From: SIG307 sp964545045
GTDB taxonomy: Bacteria; Bacillota; Clostridia; Lachnospirales; Lachnospiraceae
DNA length: 64,000 nt
Assembly: GCA_964545045.1 (NCBI GenBank)
Contig: CAZJEN010000019.1
Location: 1 to 64,000 of the forward strand
Direction of reading: 5' to 3'
Shown here: positions 41,655 to 49,505 of the stretch, piece by piece
Numbering within the stretch: the stretch's first letter is position 1
Layout of the letters: the number at the start of each line of letters is the position of its first letter
Notes under the pieces: model-generated
Seen by the model: the letters and a program-made list of their open reading frames with translations, nothing else
Database searches by the model: none
Told to the model about the DNA's origin: nothing
Program-made: the position numbers and the translations under genes

Positions 41655-42974
41655 ATGAAAAAGAAAGAAATAGCAGAAAAACGTCCTCTGGGACTTTATA
41701 TCCACATTCCGTTTTGTGTAAAGAAGTGTGCTTATTGTGATTTTCTGTCCTTCCCGTCGGATGAAGTGGCAAAGGAGCGATATGTAGACGCCCTTTGTGA
41801 GGAAATCAGAGCCAACAAAGAGAATGTAGAAGAATATCTGGTAGAGACTGTATATTTTGGTGGCGGTACACCGAGTGTGCTGTCGGTAGAGCAGATAGAG
41901 AAGATATTCGGGACGATTTTGGAAACTTTTTCTGTACGGGGATTCGAAGAGGAAAAGCCGGGGAAGCAAGAGAAAAAAGAAAAAAAGAAACTGCGTCTTG
42001 GGAAGAAGAATGTCGAAGAACAGGAACAGACAGAGACTCCGGAAATTCGCCTGCAACGAGTTTTAAGCGGCGAACTGGCGGAGGTTACCATCGAGGTGAA
42101 TCCGGGAACGGCAGACAGAGAGAAGTTTGCGGCACTTTACGAGCTAGGGTTCAATCGTCTCAGCATGGGCCTGCAATCTGCTATAACAGAAGAATTGAAA
42201 TGTCTTGGGCGAATTCACACGAAGGAACAGTTTGCAGATTGCGTGAAAGCCGCAAGAGAGGCAGGATTTCGTAATATCAGCGGCGATTTGATGTCGGGGC
42301 TTCCGGAGCAGACCGAAGAAACTCTGACCGAGAGTATTCGTTTTCTTTTGGCACAACAGCCGGAACATATTTCGGTGTATAGTTTGCAGGTTGAGGAGGG
42401 TACGGAGTTTTATATGCGGTATGGTGAGGATGGACCGGAGAAGGCAAAGCTTCCGGATGAGGATGAGGATCGGGCGATGTATGAATTGACCGGAAGGCTT
42501 TTGTCAGAAGCAGGGTATGAGCGTTACGAGATTTCTAATTATGCAAAGCCGGGCTTTGAGAGCCGCCATAACAGTTCTTATTGGACGGGAAGGGAGTATT
42601 TGGGCTTAGGTCTTGGTGCGTCGTCTCTTATGTCCAATGCCAGATTCCACAATACCATGGATATGGAGGAGTATTTGGAAGGAGCGACGGATCCGTTTTC
42701 CATTCGAGAGGATATGGAACGTCTGGTGCAGAAGGAACTGATGGAAGAGTTTATGTTTCTGGGGCTCCGGATGTGTCGAGGCATTGAAAAAGCGGAGTTT
42801 AAGAGGCGTTTTAAATGTGAGATTGAGACGATTTACGGAGACGTAATGAAGCGTCTGGTTTCTCAGGGAGTGCTTGCGGAAGCAGAAGGAAGGGTGTTCC
42901 TGACGACCAGAGGAATCGATGTCAGCAATGTGGTGCTGGCAGAGTTTTTGTTGGATGAGTTTGTGCGGAGGTAA
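41655..42974 (+). CDS. hemW: Radical SAM protein HemW
   Basis: The 439-residue protein begins LGLYIHIPFCVKKCAYCDF with the radical-SAM CxxxCxxC cluster motif. It continues with YFGGGTPSVL, IEVNPGT, SMGLQS, GDLMSGLPEQT and the HemN C-terminal domain. HemW proteins bind heme and are thought to insert it into respiratory enzymes; they lack coproporphyrinogen oxidase activity. An insertion of about 40 mostly Lys/Glu residues (~95-137) separates VEQIEKIFGTIL from the following strand and is not seen in typical members. The RBS is weak (GAGGG). Confidence 0.92.
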   Translation: MKKKEIAEKRPLGLYIHIPFCVKKCAYCDFLSFPSDEVAKERYVDALCEEIRANKENVEEYLVETVYFGGGTPSVLSVEQIEKIFGTILETFSVRGFEEEKPGKQEKKEKKKLRLGKKNVEEQEQTETPEIRLQRVLSGELAEVTIEVNPGTADREKFAALYELGFNRLSMGLQSAITEELKCLGRIHTKEQFADCVKAAREAGFRNISGDLMSGLPEQTEETLTESIRFLLAQQPEHISVYSLQVEEGTEFYMRYGEDGPEKAKLPDEDEDRAMYELTGRLLSEAGYERYEISNYAKPGFESRHNSSYWTGREYLGLGLGASSLMSNARFHNTMDMEEYLEGATDPFSIREDMERLVQKELMEEFMFLGLRMCRGIEKAEFKRRFKCEIETIYGDVMKRLVSQGVLAEAEGRVFLTTRGIDVSNVVLAEFLLDEFVRR

Positions 42975-42987
42975 ACGGGAGGTCGTT

Positions 42988-43626
42988 ATAAAAGTAATTG
43001 TATTTGACTTGGGCGGTACGTTAATGCAATATGTGGGGATGCCTCATTCCTGGGTAGAGTTTTATAAACAAGGCTTCGAAGCAATCTGCCGGACCTTTGG
43101 GTGTCAGGTGTCGGAAGCGGAGATTGAACGGTCCATACAATGCTTAACAGAAATGAATCCAAGAGTGAACTACCGGGAGGAGGAATACTTGCCGGAGGAA
43201 ATGTTCGCGAAGGCGCTGGTTCATTGGCCGGAAGAATTGCCGATTGAGGAATGCGTTAAGGTGTTTTTGGACGGTTTAGAATTAAGGGCCGAACTTTATC
43301 CGGACGCGATTGTGATACTGCGGGATTTGAAGGAAAAGGGGTACAAAATAGCAGCCTTAACGGATTTATCCAGCGGATTTCCGGATGAGCGGTTCCGGCA
43401 GGACATCGCAGTACTTATGGGATGTTTTGATTATTATGTATCCTCTGCAGTTTCCGGTGTCAGAAAACCGAATGACGGCGGACTGCGGATGATTGCCGAA
43501 AAGTTTGGAGTGTCTCTTTCGGAGATTGTTTTGGTGGGGGATGAGGAGAAAGACGCCCGGACTGCGGAACGGGCCGGATGTAGGTTTGTACGCATGACCG
43601 GAGCGGGAAGAGGGAAGGGAGTATAA
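42988..43626 (+). CDS. HAD-superfamily hydrolase with a possible ATA start codon
   Basis: The ~212-residue protein has motif I KVIVFDLGGTLMQY, motif II ALTDLSSG, the lysine in VRKPNDGG and motif IV VLVGDEEKDA, which places it in HAD subfamily IA; cap region ~20-85. The first residues before motif I (IKVIVFDLGGT) would start at an ATA at 42988, which has GGGAGG exactly 5 bases upstream. No ATG, GTG or TTG near that RBS is in frame; in-frame starts (42919, 42955, 42961) lie inside hemW without an RBS. The start therefore is either the rare codon AUA or a mutated ATG. The substrate is unknown. Confidence 0.78.
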   Translation: MKVIVFDLGGTLMQYVGMPHSWVEFYKQGFEAICRTFGCQVSEAEIERSIQCLTEMNPRVNYREEEYLPEEMFAKALVHWPEELPIEECVKVFLDGLELRAELYPDAIVILRDLKEKGYKIAALTDLSSGFPDERFRQDIAVLMGCFDYYVSSAVSGVRKPNDGGLRMIAEKFGVSLSEIVLVGDEEKDARTAERAGCRFVRMTGAGRGKGV

Positions 43627-43678
43627 GCGGTTTGGAGGAACTGTTGAAAAGATTGGAGTGTATGGGGGGAAGTTGGAG

Positions 43679-43708
43679 TTGACAATTGCTCAAAAGTAAT
43701 GTTATACT
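43679..43708 (+). promoter_or_regulatory. Antisense RNA promoter, module B
   Basis: TTGACA (43679-43684), 18-bp spacer, TATACT (43703-43708). Confidence 0.7.
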
Positions 43709-43714
43709 TAGGTC

Positions 43715-43806
43715 AGAAAAGGTGCTACCGATAGAACGGTTGCCCTGAAATTTTGGGTTACAAAAAAGTAACTGTCAAGTTCTCAGGCTCGGACAGTTAC
43801 TTTTTT
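43715..43806 (+). ncRNA. Candidate antisense RNA antitoxin, module B
   Basis: An ~92-nt RNA begins with GGTGCTACCGATAGAACGG and ends in the stem AAAGTAACTGTC/GACAGTTACTTT flanked by A6 and T6, a bidirectional terminator that also ends the convergent toxin mRNA. The two transcripts would therefore be complementary over about 45 nt, as in the plasmid par (Fst) system. Confidence 0.65.
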
Positions 43807-43904
43807 GCGTTTTTACCGTTGGAATAGCCTAACTTGTAGGCTGCACCGCAAGCGATACTTACAATAGCAATCAAATAATACACAGATTCTATAGTCAAAT
43901 ACAT
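43797..43904 (-). CDS. Small hydrophobic toxin, module B (35 aa)
   Basis: The peptide starts MYLTIESVYYLIAIVSIACG and ends AAYKLGYSNGKNAKK: one membrane helix with a lysine-rich tail, as in type I toxins. It differs by one residue (Ser28, Ala in module C) from the peptide at 52582. GGGAGG lies upstream of the ATG. The mRNA has a ~120-nt 5' UTR from promoter TTGACA-N17-TATACT. The stop codon lies inside the bidirectional terminator stem, coupling coding end and termination. Confidence 0.7.
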   Translation of the reverse strand: MYLTIESVYYLIAIVSIACGAAYKLGYSNGKNAKK

Positions 43905-44030
43905 AAGCGCAAAAACCTCCCTTTTACATATTCTTGAAGGCATGAGCATCCAAGTGAAATCTATGTAAACAGAGCTTGTACTCTCCGGGGGAGGGCAACC
44001 GTCCTACCGTACTATGTAGCACCTAAGAAT

Positions 44031-44059
44031 AGTATAAAACATAAATTCGAAAATGTCAA
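44031..44059 (-). promoter_or_regulatory. Toxin promoter, module B
   Basis: Minus-strand TTGACA (complement of 44054-44059), 17-bp spacer, TATACT (complement of 44031-44036). The transcript starts with AGGTGCTAC, the same 5' motif as the antisense RNA. Confidence 0.75.
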
Positions 44060-44080
44060 CGAATAATCGAACATATATTC

Positions 44081-44109
44081 TTGACAAACGGTGAGAAATG
44101 GGCTAATAT
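44081..44109 (+). promoter_or_regulatory. Promoter of the RidA gene
   Basis: TTGACA (44081-44086), 17-bp spacer, TAATAT (44104-44109); AGGAGG precedes the ATG at 44144. Confidence 0.75.
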
Positions 44110-44143
44110 GAAGATATACAATTGTGTTTGAGGAGGCTATAGT

Positions 44144-44524
44144 ATGGACGGGATTATCAGAAAGAATTTGGATGATGCATTTGCAAATGAGTGTGCCTAT
44201 TCGGAAGTGGTGGAGGCCGGTGATTGGGTGTTTCTGAATTTTTGTGTAGGAAATGTGGGCGGTACAGTGGAAGAACAGGTACATGGCGCTCTTGACCAGA
44301 TGGAAGCACGTCTTGCGTTGGTGGGACTTACACTGGAGGCTGTGGTGAAAGTTGATGTTTTAATGAAAGATCCTTGGAATATCCCTGCTATGGAGAAGGT
44401 ATTTGCTGAGCGTTTTAAAGGAAAGTACCCGGCAAGAAAGACGATTGCCACGGAGTTTGCTCACAAGGGCGGCGAGAACGGATTGCAGGTGCAAATCGAT
44501 GCAATTGCGTATAAAGGTCATTGA
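44144..44524 (+). CDS. RidA/YjgF-family enamine/imine deaminase
   Basis: The 126-residue protein shows the YjgF/YER057c/UK114 pattern: EAGDWVFLNFCVGNVGGTVEEQ, VVKVDVLMKDPWNIPAMEKVF and YPARKTIATEFAHKGG, then LQVQIDAIAYKG, with the catalytic-region Arg in PARKT and the terminal Glu-equivalent QID. RidA trimers hydrolyse reactive 2-aminoacrylate-type enamines. The divergence at the active site (QIDAIA for IEAIA) suggests a paralogous subfamily. It is transcribed alone. Confidence 0.85.
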   Translation: MDGIIRKNLDDAFANECAYSEVVEAGDWVFLNFCVGNVGGTVEEQVHGALDQMEARLALVGLTLEAVVKVDVLMKDPWNIPAMEKVFAERFKGKYPARKTIATEFAHKGGENGLQVQIDAIAYKGH

Positions 44525-44597
44525 TGTGGCATAGGGAAGGAAAGATTTCGATAAAATAAGTCTTGCATTTTTTCGTTACATTGTGTATAAAGTAATA

Positions 44598-44695
44598 GTA
44601 GAAAAAGAATACGTTAACTGCCACCGGGTAGTGAATGCGAAGCATTCGTAGCACATCGTTAGGTCTTAGAAGATGTGTCTGCGGATGCTTTTTGT
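44598..44695 (+). ncRNA. Structured RNA / attenuator candidate upstream of pnuC
   Basis: Promoter TTGCAT (44563-44568)-N17-TATAAA (44586-44591). The RNA contains GAATGC-GAA-GCATTC, whose right half can instead pair in a longer hairpin: GCATTCGTAG with CTGCGGATGC and inner CACATC/GATGTG, followed by TTTTTG (44690-44694). This mutually exclusive pairing is the form of a terminator/antiterminator switch. I cannot match the upstream part (GCCACCGGGTAGTG) to a known riboswitch. A second possible promoter (TTGAAG 44696, TATATT 44718) lies after it, so it may be an independent RNA. Confidence 0.5.
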
Positions 44696-44810
44696 TTGAA
44701 GGCAAAATCCGAAATGTTATATTACAAAAAGGTAGTTGAAAAATGTATAAATCGTAGATAGTTACTTCTGTGGCAGACAAGACTCAGTAGAGAAAAGGAG
44801 AACTTTATAT

Positions 44811-45500
44811 ATGAAAAAACGGACTACTTATTTCACCAAAACCGAACTTATTCTCTGGTTCGGTTCTATGACCTTAATATTGGCGGCCTTTTGCCTGTTT
44901 GACCGGGAAAGTTACTTGACGTTGAGTGCGTCATTGATCGGCGTGACTTCCCTAATTTTTGCGGCGAAAGGGAATCCGGTGTCTCAGGTGCTGATGATTG
45001 CATTTAGCATTTTATATGGGATTATTTCCTATTCTTTTGCCTATTACGGGGAGATGCTGACTTATCTAGGAATGACGCTTCCAATGTCGGTGATTGCACT
45101 GGTTGCTTGGCTTCGGAATCCGTACGAAGGGAAGAAATCGGAGGTGAAGGTAAATCATATAGGGAAAAAAGATATTGTATGGATGGTGCTCCTGACGGCA
45201 GTGGTAACAGTCGCGTTTTATTTCATATTGGAGGCTTTTGATACCGCCAATATTGTGCCGAGTACGATTTCCGTGACCACCAGCTTTTTGGCGGTGTTTC
45301 TGACGTTCCGCCGCAGTCCTTACTATGCGTTGGCTTATGCGGCCAATGATATTGTGCTCATTGTGCTGTGGGTGTTGGCATCCATAGAGGACATTCATTA
45401 TGTGTCTGTGGCGGTTTGTTTTGTGGTGTTTTTTGTAAATGATATGTACGGATTTGTCAGTTGGCGGAGAATGGCAAAACGCCAGAGGGAGAATGAATGA
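44811..45500 (+). CDS. pnuC: PnuC-family nicotinamide riboside/vitamin transporter
   Basis: The 229-residue membrane protein has about seven helices. It carries the PnuC pattern SASLIGVTSLIFAAKGNPVS near residue 40-60, GIISYSFAYYGEM, and the C-terminal RRSPYYALAYAANDIVLIVLW and VNDMYGFVSWRRM, with the Trp/Asn residues that line the substrate channel. Members import nicotinamide riboside, or other vitamins such as thiamine or riboflavin, by facilitated diffusion. AAAGGAG precedes the ATG. The attenuator-like RNA upstream may control it. Confidence 0.88.
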   Translation: MKKRTTYFTKTELILWFGSMTLILAAFCLFDRESYLTLSASLIGVTSLIFAAKGNPVSQVLMIAFSILYGIISYSFAYYGEMLTYLGMTLPMSVIALVAWLRNPYEGKKSEVKVNHIGKKDIVWMVLLTAVVTVAFYFILEAFDTANIVPSTISVTTSFLAVFLTFRRSPYYALAYAANDIVLIVLWVLASIEDIHYVSVAVCFVVFFVNDMYGFVSWRRMAKRQRENE

Positions 45501-45597
45501 GAAATATTCTGCTAGTTGACTAGAGCGAAAAGCATAGCTTGTATTTCGTATGAACAAGCGGTATAATTTTTTTAGGAAAGATTTTTGGGAGGAGACT

Positions 45598-46074
45598 ATG
45601 TACAAGCATTATGACAAGGACGGCGCGGCAATCAGTCTGCATGACAGCAGAGCCGAAAAGGCAACTTATGAAAACGGTATATTAACCTTTTATTTTCCAG
45701 AGGACGGATTCTGGATACTTTCGGAACATGAGGAAAATTCTGCGGTCGAAGCGGTACGGACGGATGCCTCCGAGGTGCGGTTTCATTTATTATATGAAAC
45801 CGAAGATGAGTCTCAGTGTTATGTGTTCGATAAGAAATCGGAACGAAAGGCAGTGCGGAAGCAGTGGACGCTTTCAGAACTGGTTTCTGCAATAAACAAC
45901 GGGAAGTATCAACTGGAGTTTTTGTATCGGTACGCAGGCGGATATAAGGAACTGGTATTTTACTGCGAGATATGTCAGGATAAGAAACCGTATCGTAGGG
46001 AATGCCAGTTGTGGCTGAGTGTGCAGGATGTGACCTATTGTTGGAATGATTTTGCGAAATGTTACAGAGAATAG
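45598..46074 (+). CDS. Hypothetical protein
   Basis: The 158-residue soluble, mixed alpha/beta protein has GGGAGGAG ahead of ATG 45598. Patterns include YENGILTFYFPEDGFWIL, VRFHLLYETEDE, QLEFLYRYAGGYKELVFYCEI and a final VTYCWNDFAKCYRE. The family is not recognised; similar small beta-sheet proteins are common in Lachnospiraceae. A weak promoter TTGACT (about 45517) lies after pnuC. It is 33 bp from the MGMT gene. Confidence 0.65.
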   Translation: MYKHYDKDGAAISLHDSRAEKATYENGILTFYFPEDGFWILSEHEENSAVEAVRTDASEVRFHLLYETEDESQCYVFDKKSERKAVRKQWTLSELVSAINNGKYQLEFLYRYAGGYKELVFYCEICQDKKPYRRECQLWLSVQDVTYCWNDFAKCYRE

Positions 46075-46107
46075 TAGAAAGATTATTCTATAAGGAGATT
46101 ATGTTAA

Positions 46108-46443
46108 ATGGAGCAATCCACATTTGAACTTATATACAATGTCGTCAAACAGATTCCAAAAGGTTCCGTCGCAACTTATGGCCAGGTTGCTGCCCTTGCC
46201 GGAAATAAACGTTGGGCACGTGTCGTAGGCTACGCCCTTCATGCCAATCCGGATCCGGAACATATTCCATGCCATAGAGTGGTGAATCGGGAAGGTGCGG
46301 TATCGGAAGCCTTTGCCTTCGGTGGCGAAAACCGGCAGGTGGAGCTTCTGCGTGAGGAAGGAGTGGAAGTTACCGGTAAGAAGGTGGACCTCACGAAGTA
46401 CCGCTGGAACCGGATGACGATGGAGATGTTGGGGAAGGAATAG
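46108..46443 (+). CDS. Methylated-DNA--cysteine S-methyltransferase, C-terminal domain type
   Basis: The 111-residue protein consists of the MGMT DNA-binding domain only: PKGSVATYGQVAALAG with the HTH arginine finger, GYALHANPD and the active-site motif IPCHRVV with the alkyl-accepting Cys. Because Cys is present (alkyltransferase-like proteins have Trp), repair of O6-alkylguanine is plausible. It lacks the N-terminal ribonuclease-H-like domain of Ada/Ogt. Confidence 0.88.
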   Translation: MEQSTFELIYNVVKQIPKGSVATYGQVAALAGNKRWARVVGYALHANPDPEHIPCHRVVNREGAVSEAFAFGGENRQVELLREEGVEVTGKKVDLTKYRWNRMTMEMLGKE

Positions 46444-46483
46444 GGTAATGTAAAGATTATAGTTGGTTATATTGTTAAAAGAG

Positions 46484-46526
46484 AAAAGTAACGGCCAGTT
46501 GTCAAACGTTGACCGTTACTTTTTTA
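46484..46526. terminator. Bidirectional terminator between MGMT and the XRE gene
   Basis: AAAAGTAACGG (46484-46494) pairs with CCGTTACTTTT (46513-46523), with T runs on both strands; the XRE stop codon is inside it. The stem sequence resembles those of the antisense RNAs at 43.8 and 52.55 kb. Confidence 0.8.
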
Positions 46527-46952
46527 TTGTCTTTTTACTTTGATTTTCGTAAATTCTATAATTTCTTTTTTATCCGTTTCGGATAGTTTTTCAAAATAAT
46601 ACAAAAGTTCTTTTTCTAAAACAGTATGGAACTGGTACTTTTTCTTATTGGTTTCGTTGCTGAAGTGACTGAGGTACTCGCCGAAATCTTCTGCGGTATG
46701 ATCAGGTGTGGAGGTATTAAAAAAATAAATAGAAGGATCAAGCTCGACGGTATTTGCCATAAGATCATCGACGGTAATGCCATAAAACTTGGCAAGCTTG
46801 TAGAGTATATCATTGCTTGGAGTTCTTTTGCCGGTTTCGTAATGGGAATAGGTTTGTCTGACAACACCAAGCGCGGCAGCTACATCGGCTTGATTATAGT
46901 TGTGAAGTTTTCGAAGTTCTTTTATCTTGCACGCAAGAGTCTTGTTTGTCAT
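46524..46952 (-). CDS. XRE-family regulator, probable controller of the RM operon
   Basis: The 142-residue protein has an N-terminal HTH_3 domain (~5-60: KIKELRKLHNYNQADVAAAL, TYSHYETGKRTPSNDI, KLAKFYGITVDDLM) and an acidic-aromatic C-terminal region (~75-142) of unknown fold. ATG 46952 is preferred, with GAGGTGA upstream. It is divergent from the methyltransferase operon, and the intergenic region has paired GCTAC-N5-GTAGC palindromes, so it probably acts like a controller (C) protein timing methylase and restriction expression. Confidence 0.8.
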   Translation of the reverse strand: MTNKTLACKIKELRKLHNYNQADVAAALGVVRQTYSHYETGKRTPSNDILYKLAKFYGITVDDLMANTVELDPSIYFFNTSTPDHTAEDFGEYLSHFSNETNKKKYQFHTVLEKELLYYFEKLSETDKKEIIEFTKIKVKRQ

Positions 46953-47028
46953 GGAAGTCACCTCGTATCGTTTAACTGTCAGAATGAAAAATCATAAGTA
47001 AAGTATAGTCGGTTTGTAATACAAAGAT

Positions 47029-47104
47029 GCTACGCGATGTAGCAAATATTTGACAAAAATGTAAAATAGGTGTAGCATTATGTTAAAATGCTACAAAGTG
47101 TAGC
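47029..47104 (+). promoter_or_regulatory. Paired palindromic operators and promoter of the RM operon
   Basis: GCTAC-GCGAT-GTAGC (47029-47043) and GCTAC-AAAGT-GTAGC (47090-47104) are identical in both half-sites; a third half-site GTAGC is at 47072. TTGACA (47050-47055) lies between them, with TAGCAT 17 bp downstream as a possible -10. A dimeric XRE protein could repress or activate both directions. Confidence 0.65.
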
Positions 47105-47185
47105 GTTTTGCCGTTGCATAGAACTGCGGGAAGTCGGTTTGGATTGAAACGGTGGTCAAAATCCGAGGGAGGAGACGTTGCACTT

Positions 47186-47947
47186 ATGGAAAAACAGGTG
47201 AAATCTAAGCAGCGCGTGGCTGATCACGGAGAGGTTTTTACCGCTGAACGTGAAGTGCAGGCAATGTGCGATTTGGTGAAGCAAGAGACGGAACGAATCG
47301 ATAGTCGTTTTTTGGAGCCAGCTTGCGGTGACGGAAATTTTCTTTCTGCGATTTTGGAACGAAAATTAACGGTTGTTACAAAAAAGTACAGACGTAGCGC
47401 CTATGACTGGGAGCGTAACGCATTATTGGCGTTGGGAAGCATTTATGGGGTAGATATTATGCCGGATAATGTTCTTGCCTGTCAGGAGCGTCTGTTTGAA
47501 ATTTGGAATAAAGAATACAAGAAGGTTTGCAAAAAAGAATGCAATGATGCAACGAGAGAAGCGGCGAGGTTTATCCTTTATTTGAACATTGTCTGTGGAA
47601 ATGCACTGACATTGCTGTGCTGTGATGATGAGGGGAAGGAACTGGAAACCCCGATTGTCTTCTCGGAATGGACCTTCCCTTTTAATGACGCACGTATGCA
47701 ACGTAAGGATTATACGTTCGCTGAACTTTTGGCGGCGGAAGATTCAAACGTTAAGAAGAAAAAGCAGGAGGGTGAGTCCTTCGTTCAAGGAACGCTCTTC
47801 GATATGGAGTCGGAGAAGGTGGGTGATGAAGGCCGATTCTTGCAGCAATATATTGCACATTATCGGTGCATTCAAGAGGATGATACCCGTCGAAAGGGAG
47901 CAAATCCCTACTTATATCTGACAAAGGAGGAAACGGACAATGGCTAA
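47186..47947 (+). CDS. DNA methyltransferase-like subunit without catalytic NPPY (M1)
   Basis: The 253-residue protein has a class I methyltransferase SAM site, FLEPACGDGNFLSAIL (~43-58), and motif II GVDIMPDNVLACQERL. It ends the fold at NIVCGNALTLL without an (N/D)PPY motif; instead it has FSEWTFPFND. It resembles the N-terminal half of Eco57I-type N6-adenine methylases. The following gene overlaps by 8 bp and carries a complete methylase, so the two may form a heteromeric modification enzyme. ATG 47186 has GGGAGGAG 12 bases upstream. Confidence 0.75.
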   Translation: MEKQVKSKQRVADHGEVFTAEREVQAMCDLVKQETERIDSRFLEPACGDGNFLSAILERKLTVVTKKYRRSAYDWERNALLALGSIYGVDIMPDNVLACQERLFEIWNKEYKKVCKKECNDATREAARFILYLNIVCGNALTLLCCDDEGKELETPIVFSEWTFPFNDARMQRKDYTFAELLAAEDSNVKKKKQEGESFVQGTLFDMESEKVGDEGRFLQQYIAHYRCIQEDDTRRKGANPYLYLTKEETDNG

Positions 47948-49505
47948 CGGTCTTTTTGATAATGTGTATAATCCTGATGTGTTATCTTGTTTGGCAAACC
48001 TCTCTAACGATGAGGTATTTACACCGCCTGAAATGGTAAATCAGATGTTGGATATGCTTCCACAGGAATTGTTTCGCAATCCTGATACCACCTTTTTGGA
48101 CCCGGCTTGTAAAACAGGAGTTTTCCTGCGAGAGATTGCAAAGAGACTGATTGTCGGTCTGGAACCTCAGTTCCCGGATTTGCAGGAACGACTGGACCAT
48201 ATTTTTCATAAGCAGTTGTATGGAATTGCGATTACGGAGTTAACAAGTCTTCTTTCGAGAAGAGGGTTGTATTGTTCGAAGTATCCGAATAGTGAGTTTT
48301 CGGTGTCTTATTTTGATGAGAAACACCAAGACGGAAATATTCGTTTTAAGAAAATACGACACACATGGGAACCGGAAAAACTCATGAGAGACCTAAACGG
48401 GCGAAAAATTGGAAAGTGCATCTGGTGTGGAGCTTCGAGAGATGAGTATGACCGGTCGAAAGAGTTGGAGACGCATGCTTATGAATGGATTCATGCAAAT
48501 CAGCCAGAGGAGATATTTGGTATGAAATTCGATGTAATAATTGGTAATCCGCCTTATCAGTTAAGTGATGGCGGTAATGGTGCAAGTGCAAAACCGATAT
48601 ATAATCTATTTGTGGAACAGGCTAAGAAATTAAATCCGCGCTTCTTGATTATGATTATTCCATCTCGTTGGTTCGCCGGAGGAAAAGGTTTGGACGATTT
48701 TCGTGAAGCTATGTTAACAGATAGAAGGGTAGTTAGGATAGTTGACTATGTAAATGCAAAGGATTGTTTCGCTGGGATTAGCCTCGGTGGAGGTGTGTGT
48801 TATTTTTTATGGGATAGAGACAATCCGCGGAAATGTGAGTTTACAAATATTCATGATGGAAAAGAATCGACAGATTTACGAGATCTTTCTGAGTTTCCTG
48901 TATTTGTTCGATACAATGAAGCGATATCTGTTATTCGGAAAGTATTAGATAAAAATGAACAAAAGGTTTCGGAAGTTGTTGGGTCAAGAAATCCATTTGG
49001 TCTTTCATCCGCTGTTCGTGGTGATAAAGACAAGACGGGAATTACTGTATATTCCAGTGGCGGGATCGGAAATATAGCAGAAAAAGAGGTAACACAAGGA
49101 AAACATTTAATAAATCAATATAAGGTTATGATTAGTAAGGTAACAAGTGAGCATGCTGGTGAGCCTGATAAGAGTGGAATGTTTTCTGTACTGTCAACAG
49201 TACGTGTTTTGAAACCACAAGAAGTGTGTACGGATTCCTATTTGATTGCGTATGAATCTAACAATGCCGTATTTGCAGAAAATTTTGCCCAATATATGTG
49301 TACAAAATTTTTTAGATTTCTTTTGCTTCAGGCTGTTTCATCGATTAATCTTTCAAAGGATAAGTTTCAATTTGTTCCTATGCAAGATTTCACGAAAACA
49401 TGGACTGATGAAATGTTGTATGAAAAATATGAACTTACGCAGGATGAAGTTGAGTTTATTGAGTCTATGATGAAAGAAAAGGAATTGGAGGGAGGAATTA
49501 GGTAA
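47940..49505 (+). CDS. N6-adenine DNA methyltransferase, Eco57I-like (M2)
   Basis: The 521-residue protein has motif I FLDPACKTGVFLREI (~51-65), the catalytic motif FDVIIGNPPYQLSDGG (Asn203-Tyr206), a Cys pair CIWCG that could bind zinc, and an alpha-helical target-recognition C-terminus (~300-521). It adds a methyl to adenine N6 in its recognition sequence, which cannot be predicted here. Codon use in the second half is more A/T rich than in the flanking housekeeping genes, hinting at horizontal acquisition. Its stop overlaps the restriction gene start (TAATG at 49503-49507). Confidence 0.85.
   Translation: MANGLFDNVYNPDVLSCLANLSNDEVFTPPEMVNQMLDMLPQELFRNPDTTFLDPACKTGVFLREIAKRLIVGLEPQFPDLQERLDHIFHKQLYGIAITELTSLLSRRGLYCSKYPNSEFSVSYFDEKHQDGNIRFKKIRHTWEPEKLMRDLNGRKIGKCIWCGASRDEYDRSKELETHAYEWIHANQPEEIFGMKFDVIIGNPPYQLSDGGNGASAKPIYNLFVEQAKKLNPRFLIMIIPSRWFAGGKGLDDFREAMLTDRRVVRIVDYVNAKDCFAGISLGGGVCYFLWDRDNPRKCEFTNIHDGKESTDLRDLSEFPVFVRYNEAISVIRKVLDKNEQKVSEVVGSRNPFGLSSAVRGDKDKTGITVYSSGGIGNIAEKEVTQGKHLINQYKVMISKVTSEHAGEPDKSGMFSVLSTVRVLKPQEVCTDSYLIAYESNNAVFAENFAQYMCTKFFRFLLLQAVSSINLSKDKFQFVPMQDFTKTWTDEMLYEKYELTQDEVEFIESMMKEKELEGGIR

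Noticed and set aside
43715..44040. Insertion sequence or MITE as the main explanation of modules B and C
   Set aside because: No target duplication is visible and both strands carry complete promoters, a peptide gene and a terminator, so a type I TA unit explains it better; mobility remains possible.
44598..44695. THF, TPP, preQ1, fluoride or ZTP riboswitch before pnuC
   Set aside because: None of the conserved core elements I know for these classes is present.
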